In this document: positions 32,602 to 39,776 of the stretch, one piece after another
Layout: each line of letters opens with the position of its first letter
How positions within the stretch are numbered: the stretch's first letter is position 1
Assembly (NCBI GenBank): GCA_050260415.1
Contig: JBLNCE010000088.1
Span: 9,868 to 73,867, forward strand
Reading direction: 5' to 3'
Source of the DNA: JBLNCE01 sp050260415
GTDB lineage: Bacteria; Bacillota; UBA4882; JAAYXC01
DNA: 64,000 bases
Notes under the pieces: generated by a model
What the model was told of the DNA's origin: nothing
The model's input: only the letters and a program-made list of their open reading frames with translations
The model's database searches: none
Translations under genes and position numbers: made by a program

Positions 32602-32955
32602 GAGTACAAAGTATTAAGTACTAAGTACTAAGTACGAAAAGGGCTGTGGCGAACCCTCATACCATTATCGCACAAAGGCCGCCAAGAGCGCAAAGGAGGT
32701 TTACACGGGGTTTTCGTGAAAAGCGCGAATCCCTGCTTCGAACCTCACCCGGCATCCATGCTGCCATCTCCTGCATGGAGAGGTCAGGAACGGTTTGATC
32801 CGATGCCCCCTTCACCTCGTCCAATCAAGATTCCAGGATATCCGCCGAACCCGCGCACGGGTTTGAGATGACGGTCAAAACTTAGCCCAGGAATTCATTC
32901 CTGGTCGGAAAACCGCCTTGAAGCCGTAGTACTTAGTACTTAGTACTTAGTACTT
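32602..32955. repeat. Inverted pair of AAGTACT heptamer arrays between yhbY and the convergent aminotransferase
   Basis: Left array 32602-32636: GAGTACA, AAGTATT, AAGTACT, AAGTACT, AAGTACG. Right array 32928-32955: AGTACTT four times, the opposite orientation. The roughly 290 bp between them hold no gene that I can support; a GCCGCCAAGAGCGCAAAGG tract and a GGAATTCATTCC palindrome-like stretch are present. The right array overlaps the 3' end of the minus-strand aminotransferase and supplies its final codons and TAA. Both arrays read AAGTACT in the direction of the gene they follow. Confidence 0.9.
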
Positions 32956-34285
32956 GCATTGTCCGCCTGAGCCTGGTGAAGAACTCGTCGATCTCCGCCT
33001 GGGTCACACTAAGGTTGGGACGCAGTCTGATCGAATCAAAACCCGCCTCCAGCAAGAGGAGCAGTTCCTCGCGGAGGGCCGCTTCCACCAGGCGGTCGCG
33101 CATGCCTTTGCGATCGGGGTCCGGCACCGTGAAGCCGAGGAAGAGACCCAATCCGCGAACGTTCGTGATGTATGCCGGGAATTCCCGCGCCAATTCCCAG
33201 AGCCGCCGGCGCACTTGCTCGCCTTTCACCGCCGCCGCCGCCACAAGGTTTTCTTCATCAACCACCCTCAGTTCCTGGGTGACCCGGACCATATCGACCA
33301 GCGGCCCGCCCCAGGTCGAGTCGAGCACCCCCACGTCCTCAAGATGGTCGAGCATATAGAGCACGCCGACCCCCATCTTCTTGGCCGCGGCCACGGCTTG
33401 CGGGGGTTGGACGAGATCGTAATGATCGACCGCGAAAGGGCGTCCCGTCAAGCCCATACCAGTCTGCACCTCATCGAAGGCAAGATAGACATCATGCGCG
33501 CGCGCCACCTTGGACAGCTCGTGAAAGAATTGCGGCCGCGTTACGTGATGGCCGCCCGCGCTTTGCACCGGTTCGATGATGATCGCCACGACCTGGTTCT
33601 GATAGTTCTCCAGATAGCGCTCGATCTCGAAAAGCGCCCTTTCGATGGCATCCGTGTTGGCTTTTACGTATTCTCCCTCGCCGTCGGGGGCGAAACGGCA
33701 GGCGGGGAATGAAGCCTGGAGGTTTTGCGAATACAAGGGATGAAAGTCGGCGGTCACCACGTCTTTCTGCACGTTGGTCACGCTGAGCGCGAAGACGGTG
33801 CGCCCATGAAAGGAATTCTTGAAGAAGACGAACCTCTTCGGCAAGTGCCGGTATCTGCCGCCCGCTTTCCGGTTGTGCTTGCAGATGAGATACTTGAGCA
33901 TATTCTCGATTGCCTCGGCGCCGGAATTGACCGCATAGACTTCCAAATCGGGCGAGGTTTTCAGGCTTGCCGGCGCGTGGGAGACAATCGTCTTGTAGAA
34001 TTCGAGGCATTCGGGGGTGAAATAATCGGGATTGGGCACTTTGTTGTTGGCCGCCACGAGCAAACGCTCCACGTAGTCGGGCTCGTAAAGCCGCGGATGG
34101 TTATAGGCAATCATCTTGGAACCGTAGAAACCAGCCCAATCCAAGATATCCTGGCCCTCGATGGTGCGAAGGTAGCTGCCGTGGCAACCGCGAAGATCCA
34201 GGACGAATGGGTAATTCTCTGTGATGCACAAACGATAGAATTCATTGTTGTATCGCTCCGAGAGATGTGTCTGTAAACGAGGCAT
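32933..34285 (-). CDS. Class III PLP aminotransferase, L-lysine 6-transaminase-like
   Basis: A 450-residue omega-aminotransferase. The PLP-binding and substrate blocks AVNSGAEAIENMLKYL, NSFHGRTVFALSVTN, IIIEPVQSAGGHH, AFDEVQTGMGLTGRPFAVDH and the Schiff-base lysine in VAAAKKMGVGVLY follow the lysine epsilon-aminotransferase (LAT) pattern, as does STWGGPLVDMVR. LAT makes alpha-aminoadipate semialdehyde from lysine; an ornithine delta-aminotransferase role is also possible given the divergent proB-proA genes, whose pathway shares glutamate semialdehyde. Start ATG 34285 follows GGGGGTGG. The C-terminus LSTKY-stop is encoded by the heptamer array. Confidence 0.82.
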   Translation of the reverse strand: MPRLQTHLSERYNNEFYRLCITENYPFVLDLRGCHGSYLRTIEGQDILDWAGFYGSKMIAYNHPRLYEPDYVERLLVAANNKVPNPDYFTPECLEFYKTIVSHAPASLKTSPDLEVYAVNSGAEAIENMLKYLICKHNRKAGGRYRHLPKRFVFFKNSFHGRTVFALSVTNVQKDVVTADFHPLYSQNLQASFPACRFAPDGEGEYVKANTDAIERALFEIERYLENYQNQVVAIIIEPVQSAGGHHVTRPQFFHELSKVARAHDVYLAFDEVQTGMGLTGRPFAVDHYDLVQPPQAVAAAKKMGVGVLYMLDHLEDVGVLDSTWGGPLVDMVRVTQELRVVDEENLVAAAAVKGEQVRRRLWELAREFPAYITNVRGLGLFLGFTVPDPDRKGMRDRLVEAALREELLLLLEAGFDSIRLRPNLSVTQAEIDEFFTRLRRTMQVLSTKY

Positions 34286-34373
34286 AATGCCACCCCCAGG
34301 CATAAGTTTACGCGTTTCCCCGGCAAAAAAGCAAGGGCGGTGAGCGAGAAATCCATCCCTGCGCGGTCTCATA

Positions 34374-34382
34374 TGTTATAAT
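34374..34382 (+). promoter_or_regulatory. Extended -10 promoter for proB
   Basis: TGT immediately precedes TATAAT (34377-34382), 40 bp upstream of the first proB start codon. A clear -35 is not visible. Confidence 0.5.
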
Positions 34383-34421
34383 ATATGGAATATAGTCCAG
34401 ACGCACGCATGGGGGTATTGC

Positions 34422-35612
34422 ATGGACGGAGTCAGGGAAACCGACGCTGGCCGGAGGGAAAGCGAAGGACAGAGCCGGTGCCGCGCACGTGCGATGGAAC
34501 AGGCCCTCGCGGGCGGGGCCAGAATCGTGATCAAAGTCGGCTCGAGCACGCTTACGCACGCGACGGGCAAATTGAATCTGGGCCGCATGGAAACACTGGC
34601 GCGGGAGTTGGCCGATCTAGCCAACGCTGGTCACCGGCCGATCCTGGTGACCTCCGGCGCGGTGGCCGCCGGCAGGGGACGCCTGGGATTGGCGACGCGG
34701 CCGCGGAGTCTGCCGGAGCGCCAGGCGGTGGCGGCCGTCGGCCAAGGCCTGCTCATGCAGATCTATGAGAAGCTGTTTGGCGAGTATAGCCAGGTCGTGG
34801 CCCAGGTGCTGCTGACGCGTGATGACGCGCGGGACAGGCGGCGTTATCTGAACGCGCGCCACACCTTTCTGACCCTGCTTGAGCTGGGCGTGATTCCAAT
34901 TGTCAACGAAAACGATACCGTCGCCACGGAGGAACTGCAATTCGGCGAGAACGACACGCTCTCCGCCATGGTGGCGGCGTTAGTGGAGGCGGACCTGTTA
35001 ATCCTGATCTCGGACGTGGATGCCGTCTATACGAGCGATCCGCGCCGCGACCCAGATGCGCGACCCCGCTCGGTGATCGAGGAGATCACCCCGGAAATCC
35101 TGGCGTCCGCGGGCGGGGCGGGAAGCAGTCTCGGGACGGGCGGGATGTTGACCAAGATCGAAGCGGCCCGGATCGCGACCAGTTCCGGTTGCCTCATGGC
35201 CTTGATTGGCGGCGAGCCCCCCGGTACCATGCGCCGGCTGCTTCAGGGCGAGGAAGTGGGGACGGTTTTTCTGCCGCGGGCGCGGGCACTGCAGGCGCGG
35301 GAGCAATGGATCGCTTTTGCGCAAGTCGCCGCCGGCGATCTGGTCGTGGATGCCGGCGCGGCGCGAGCGCTGCGCGAACGGGGAAAGAGCCTCTTGCCCT
35401 CAGGGCTGATCGAGGTGCGCGGGGATTTTGCCCCCGGGGATCTGGTGCGGGTCATCGGCCCGGACGGCAACGAAGTGGCCAGAGGTCTGGTCAACTACAA
35501 CCGCGCGGACGCCGTGAAGCTCATTGGGCGCCGTACCGCGGAGATCGAGAGCCTGCTCGGGTATAAGGGCTACGATGAGATTATCCACCGGGATAATCTG
35601 GTATGTCTCTAG
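34422..35612 (+). CDS. proB: Glutamate 5-kinase
   Basis: The first step of proline synthesis, ATP-dependent phosphorylation of glutamate. The amino-acid kinase domain has RIVIKVGSSTLTHATGKL, ILVTSGAVAAGRGRLGL, PIVNENDTVATEE and GTGGMLTKIEAARIA; a C-terminal PUA domain follows from about residue 300 (GDLVVDAGAARALRERGKSL, RGLVNYNRADAVKLIG). ATG 34422 has GGGGGT upstream and gives 396 residues; ATG 34494 gives the more usual 372 but has a poorer ribosome site, so the first 24 residues are uncertain. It is followed by proA. Confidence 0.93.
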   Translation: MDGVRETDAGRRESEGQSRCRARAMEQALAGGARIVIKVGSSTLTHATGKLNLGRMETLARELADLANAGHRPILVTSGAVAAGRGRLGLATRPRSLPERQAVAAVGQGLLMQIYEKLFGEYSQVVAQVLLTRDDARDRRRYLNARHTFLTLLELGVIPIVNENDTVATEELQFGENDTLSAMVAALVEADLLILISDVDAVYTSDPRRDPDARPRSVIEEITPEILASAGGAGSSLGTGGMLTKIEAARIATSSGCLMALIGGEPPGTMRRLLQGEEVGTVFLPRARALQAREQWIAFAQVAAGDLVVDAGAARALRERGKSLLPSGLIEVRGDFAPGDLVRVIGPDGNEVARGLVNYNRADAVKLIGRRTAEIESLLGYKGYDEIIHRDNLVCL

Positions 35613-35719
35613 TACCGCTTTGCCGGATCGGCCACGGAGCGCCGCGGGGCGGTTTAGTGCAAGAATGCTATGCGACCCTGTAAACTCGCGAAGCAGTATG
35701 GGAAGCAGTGTTTGGGGTG

Positions 35720-36985
35720 ATGAACGTGGATGAAATCGAAGCCGCCCTGCGCGAGATGGGTCTCCGCGCACGCCGCGCCGCGCCGGCCTTGGCCAAGGCG
35801 GATATCGCGCAACGCAACCGATGCCTGGCGGAGATGGCAAGCAGCCTGCGTGCCTCCATGGCGCCAATCCTAGCAGCCAATGCGCAGGACATGCGCGCGG
35901 CCGCGGAGCGCGGCCTGAATCGCGCCATGTTGGACAGGCTGTCCTTGACCGAGAAACGCGTCGAGGACATGGCGTCCGGTCTCATGGCCCTCGTTGACTT
36001 ACCCGACCCGCTGGGCCAGACGATTGCGCGCTGGCGCCGCCCCAACGGCTTGGATATCAGTCAGATCAGGGTGCCGCTCGGCGTGGTGGGGATGATCTAT
36101 GAGGCACGGCCGAACGTGACCGTCGATGCGGCGGGGCTCTGTCTAAAATCCGGGAACGCCGTCATCCTCAGGGGCGGTTCGGAGGCTTTGGCCAGCAACA
36201 TAGCCCTCGCGGCCGTCTTGCGCAAGGCCGCCGTCCGCGTGGATCTGCCGGAGGACGCCGTCCAGTTGGTCTCAGATCCCGGCCGTGAGGCGGCGCGGGC
36301 CATGATGCGGCTCACGGGCTACCTTGATGTCTTGATCCCGCGCGGTGGAGCGGGATTGATCAGGACCGTCGTGGAGAACGCAACCGTGCCGACGATCGAG
36401 ACAGGCGTGGGCAACTGCCACACGTTCTTGGATCAGGGCTGCGACCATGCGATGGCCGAACGAATCGTGGTCAATGCGAAATGCCAGAGGCCGGCGGTCT
36501 GCAATGCCATGGAAACCTTGCTCGTGCACCGCGCGGAAGCGGGCGTCCTCTTGCCGCGCCTTGGCAAAGTCCTGCATGATGCCGGCGTAGAGCTGCGTGG
36601 ATGCCCCGAGGCCTTGGCGCTGATGCCCGGCAGCAAGCCCGCGACCGAGGAGGATTGGGCCACCGAGTACCTGGATCTCATTCTCGCGGTCAAGGTGGTC
36701 GGCGATCTCGACGAGGCACTGGCGCACATCGCCACCTACGGCAGTAAGCATTCGGAGGCCATCATCACGCGGGACTATGCGCGGGCCAGAAGGTTTCTGA
36801 ATGAAGTCGACGCCGCGGCGGTATATGTCAATGCCTCCACGCGCTTCACCGATGGTTACCAATTCGGGCTGGGGGCGGAGATCGGCATTAGCACGCAAAA
36901 GCTCCATGCCAGAGGGCCGATGGGTTTGGAGGCGCTGACCAGTGTGAAATACCAAATCTGTGGCGACGGTCAGATCAGGGAATGA
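35720..36985 (+). CDS. proA: Gamma-glutamyl phosphate reductase
   Basis: It reduces glutamyl-5-phosphate to glutamate semialdehyde with NADPH. The aldehyde dehydrogenase-fold protein shows PLGVVGMIYEARPNVTVDAA, KSGNAVILRGGSEA, the catalytic cysteine in NAKCQRPAVCNAMETLL, YGSKHSEAI and VYVNASTRFTDGYQFGLGAE, all standard for ProA. The start is uncertain within 18 bp: ATG 35720 is given, but GTG 35726 is better spaced from the GGGGTG ribosome site and GTG 35708 is also in frame. It lies 107 bp after proB. Confidence 0.95.
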   Translation: MNVDEIEAALREMGLRARRAAPALAKADIAQRNRCLAEMASSLRASMAPILAANAQDMRAAAERGLNRAMLDRLSLTEKRVEDMASGLMALVDLPDPLGQTIARWRRPNGLDISQIRVPLGVVGMIYEARPNVTVDAAGLCLKSGNAVILRGGSEALASNIALAAVLRKAAVRVDLPEDAVQLVSDPGREAARAMMRLTGYLDVLIPRGGAGLIRTVVENATVPTIETGVGNCHTFLDQGCDHAMAERIVVNAKCQRPAVCNAMETLLVHRAEAGVLLPRLGKVLHDAGVELRGCPEALALMPGSKPATEEDWATEYLDLILAVKVVGDLDEALAHIATYGSKHSEAIITRDYARARRFLNEVDAAAVYVNASTRFTDGYQFGLGAEIGISTQKLHARGPMGLEALTSVKYQICGDGQIRE

Positions 36986-37004
36986 GTTCTACCTGGACTT
37001 AGGC

Positions 37005-37034
37005 TTGACGTCCATTCCGATTGCGCGCTATAAT
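37005..37034 (+). promoter_or_regulatory. Sigma-A promoter of the hydrogenase operon
   Basis: TTGACG (37005-37010), 18-bp spacer, TATAAT (37029-37034). The leader to the first gene is about 155 nt. Near 37050-37066, GCGGGACG and GCGGAAGC stand in GC-rich surroundings, but I see no recognisable riboswitch or Rex-like operator. Confidence 0.75.
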
Positions 37035-37195
37035 TATTAAGTATGCGGGACGTAGCGCGGAAGCTGCGTCCTGTTTATGGCGAAGTTTGTGAATTTCGGA
37101 ACGAACCTTTGGTAGCGCCAATCTCCCCAAGAACCGCTCCTGTTGCAAGATGATTGCCGACCTAACGCACATGCCATTCATAGGAGGATGAGAGA

Positions 37196-37558
37196 ATGAA
37201 GTCCCTCGAAGAACTGGCCAAGATCCGCGAACAGGCCAAGAGCCAAATGGAACTGCGCGAAGCCAAGGGCGGCCCGCGCATCGTTGTCGGCATGGGTACT
37301 TGCGGCATCGCGGCGGGCGCCAGGGAGGCCTTGATGGCGATCCTTGATGAACTGGGTAAGCGGAATCTGGCTAACGTTACCGTGACGCAGACCGGCTGCG
37401 TCGGTTTGTGCGACCAGGAACCGCTGGTGGAGGTGAGCCTTCCCGGACAGCCGAAGGTTACCTACGGTAGGGTCGATGCCAATCGCGCCCGCCAGATTGT
37501 GGCCAGTCACGTGGTGAATGGGAACGTCATCGGCGACTGGGTCGTCGCCGGCAAGTAG
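37196..37558 (+). CDS. hndB: Thioredoxin-like [2Fe-2S] ferredoxin subunit, HndB-like
   Basis: A 120-residue protein beginning MKSLEELAKIREQAKSQM and containing GMGTCGIAAGAREAL and TQTGCVGLCDQEPLVEV. These give the Cys spacing of thioredoxin-fold [2Fe-2S] proteins (one early Cys, then C-x3-C). Such small subunits accompany NAD-linked [FeFe]-hydrogenases (HndB of Desulfovibrio fructosovorans) and are thought to carry electrons within the complex. ATG follows AGGAGGATGAGAG. First gene of the operon; the order here is B-A-C-D instead of A-B-C-D. Confidence 0.88.
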   Translation: MKSLEELAKIREQAKSQMELREAKGGPRIVVGMGTCGIAAGAREALMAILDELGKRNLANVTVTQTGCVGLCDQEPLVEVSLPGQPKVTYGRVDANRARQIVASHVVNGNVIGDWVVAGK

Positions 37559-37571
37559 CGAGGTGAGGTTC

Positions 37572-38057
37572 ATGGCGGAGCCAGATTTTGCGCGTCTGGA
37601 CGAGATTGTCACCAAGCATGACCGCAAACCCGACAGATTGATCCCCATCCTCCAGGAAACACAAAGCACATATGGCTATCTCCCCGAAGGAGCCATGCGA
37701 CGGATCGCGGATGCGCTCGGTATCCCGGTCGGTAAAGTCTATGGCGTGGCCACGTTTTACTCCCTCTTCGCCGTTGCGCCAAAGGGCAAACACATCATCA
37801 GAGTCTGTGAGAGCGCTCCGTGCCACGTACGCGGCGCGGAAGAGATCTTCGCCGCCCTCGAGGCGGAATTGGGCATTGCGCCCGGCCAAACGACCGCGGA
37901 CGGCTTCTTCACGTTTGAACACACGAGTTGCCTCGGTGTATGCGGCGTGGCACCGGTGATGATGATCGACGACGTGGTATATGGCAACCTAACCATGGAG
38001 AAGACACGGGAGATTATCGCCAGCTATCGACGGGCGGCAACCGCCGCCGGGGAGTAG
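37572..38057 (+). CDS. hndA: NuoE-like [2Fe-2S] subunit of NAD-linked [FeFe]-hydrogenase (HydC/HndA)
   Basis: A 161-residue homologue of the 24-kDa complex I subunit. It has the helical N-terminus ILQETQSTYGYLPEGAMRRI, GKVYGVATFYSLF, and the cluster ligands in VCESAPCHVRGAE (C-x4-C) and EHTSCLGVCGVAPVMMI (C-x3-C). It binds NuoF-type subunits and one [2Fe-2S] cluster. ATG 37572 follows GCGAGGTGAGG, 14 bp after the previous gene. Confidence 0.93.
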   Translation: MAEPDFARLDEIVTKHDRKPDRLIPILQETQSTYGYLPEGAMRRIADALGIPVGKVYGVATFYSLFAVAPKGKHIIRVCESAPCHVRGAEEIFAALEAELGIAPGQTTADGFFTFEHTSCLGVCGVAPVMMIDDVVYGNLTMEKTREIIASYRRAATAAGE

Positions 38058-38076
38058 CGGGAAAGGAGGCGCCGCT

Positions 38077-39714
38077 ATGGCGTTTTACCGGACTCATGTG
38101 CTGATCTGTGGCGGGACCCCCTGCGTGCTGGGTGGTTGCCGGGCGGTCAAGGACGGCCTTTTGGCCGAGATCGAGCGGCGGGGTTTGGCAAATGAGATAA
38201 AAGTGGTCGAGACCGGATGTCTCGGCCCTTGCGATCAGGGGCCAATCATGGTTGTCTATCCCGAGGGTACGACTTACGCCCGTTTGCGTGCGGAAGACAT
38301 CGCGGTGATTGTCGAGGAGCATCTGCTCAAAGGCCGCGTGGTGGACCGTTTGGCCTACCGTGAGGGGGCCGGGGAGCGGGTGGTGTCCTATACCCAGTCG
38401 AACTACTACGGGCCCCAAAAAAGGGTGGTCCTCCGCAATTGCGGGGTGATCGACCCGGAGTCGATCGAGGAGTATATCGCGCACGGCGGCTATGCCGCGC
38501 TCGGTAAAGCCCTGACAAGCATGACGCCGTCGCAAGTGATTGACGAGATTAAGAACGCCGGCCTCCGCGGCCGTGGAGGCGCGGCCTTCCCGACCGGTAT
38601 GAAATGGTCTTTTACCGCCAAGGCCGAGGCGGATCAGAAGTATATCGTCTGCAACGCGGATGAAGGCGAGCCGGGAACCTTCAAGGACCGGCTGATCCTG
38701 GAGGGAGATCCGCACAGCATCCTGGAGGCCATGGCGATCGCCGGTTACGCCGTCGGCGCGAGTCGCGGGTTTATCTATATCCGCGGCGAGTACCGCCAAT
38801 CGATCGATCGGATGCGGCATGCGATCGAGCTGGCGCGGCAGTATGGTTTGCTCGGCGAAGGCATCTTTGGCGCCAAGTTCTCCTTCGACGTCGAGATCCG
38901 CGAGGGAATGGGCGCCTACATCTGCGGCGACGAGACGGCCTTGATCGAATCCATCGAGGGCAATCGCGGCGAGCCGCGGGTCAAACCCCCGTTTCCGGGA
39001 GTCTCAGGCCTCTGGGGCAAACCGACGGTCGTCAATAACGTGGAAACCTTGGCCAATATCGCGCCGATCATTAACAACGGCGCCGCCTGGTTCCGGAGCA
39101 TGGGCACGGAAAAATCTCCCGGCACCAAGGTTTTCACGATGACGGGGGACATTAATGTCGAGGGCTTGATCGAGGTGGAGATGGGAATCTCCCTGAGGCG
39201 AATCGTATACGAGATCGGGGGCGGCATCCCGGGCGGCCGCGCCTTCAAGATGGCGCAGACCGGCGGAACCTCCGGGGGTTGTTTACCCGCGTCATTTCTT
39301 GATCTACCCATGGACTACGACACGTTGGCGCAGAACGGCGCGGCGCTCGGGTCCGGCGCCTTGTTAATCATGGATGACACCCATTGTATTGTGGACATCC
39401 TCAAATGCTTCCAAAAATTCTTTGCCCACGAGTCGTGCGGCCGCTGCACGCCCTGCCGGGAAGGGACCGCGCGCCTGCACGAGATGATGACGGCGATCAG
39501 CGAAGGTCGGGGCACCAGGGAAGATCTGGCGGTGATGGAGGCGCTCGGGCAGGTAATGCTGGTGGCGCCGCTCTGCGGGCTGGGTCAGACCGCCTCCGTC
39601 CCGTTTCTGTCATGTCTCAAGCATTTTCGGGACGAGATAGAGGCGCACGTGACGGAGAAGCGTTGCCCGGCAGGCGTCTGCCCGATGGGCAGACCGGCCG
39701 TGGCCGCCGTATAG
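38077..39714 (+). CDS. hndC: NuoF-like NADH/FMN subunit of NAD-linked [FeFe]-hydrogenase (HydB/HndC)
   Basis: A 545-residue flavoprotein where NAD(H) reacts. Order: an N-terminal thioredoxin-like [2Fe-2S] domain (LICGGTPCVLGGC, ETGCLGPCDQGP); the NADH/FMN module with GLRGRGGAAFPTGMKW, CNADEGEPGTFKDR, YICGDETALIESIEGNRG and GKPTVVNNVETLANI; and the [4Fe-4S] motif ESCGRCTPCREGT with a fourth Cys in PLCGLGQ. It ends soon after KRCPAGVCPMGRPAVA, so the C-terminal two-cluster ferredoxin domain found in Thermotoga-type HydB is missing. ATG follows GGAAAGGAGG. Confidence 0.94.
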   Translation: MAFYRTHVLICGGTPCVLGGCRAVKDGLLAEIERRGLANEIKVVETGCLGPCDQGPIMVVYPEGTTYARLRAEDIAVIVEEHLLKGRVVDRLAYREGAGERVVSYTQSNYYGPQKRVVLRNCGVIDPESIEEYIAHGGYAALGKALTSMTPSQVIDEIKNAGLRGRGGAAFPTGMKWSFTAKAEADQKYIVCNADEGEPGTFKDRLILEGDPHSILEAMAIAGYAVGASRGFIYIRGEYRQSIDRMRHAIELARQYGLLGEGIFGAKFSFDVEIREGMGAYICGDETALIESIEGNRGEPRVKPPFPGVSGLWGKPTVVNNVETLANIAPIINNGAAWFRSMGTEKSPGTKVFTMTGDINVEGLIEVEMGISLRRIVYEIGGGIPGGRAFKMAQTGGTSGGCLPASFLDLPMDYDTLAQNGAALGSGALLIMDDTHCIVDILKCFQKFFAHESCGRCTPCREGTARLHEMMTAISEGRGTREDLAVMEALGQVMLVAPLCGLGQTASVPFLSCLKHFRDEIEAHVTEKRCPAGVCPMGRPAVAAV

Positions 39715-39776
39715 GCCGATCGGTATCCGTAGCTCATATGCGCCAGCGGACGCACGCGCGGAAAGGACGTGACCTT

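Noticed and set aside
32637..32927. Hidden gene in the segment between the inverted arrays.
   Set aside because: No frame of useful length with a start and ribosome site, and no recognisable motif.
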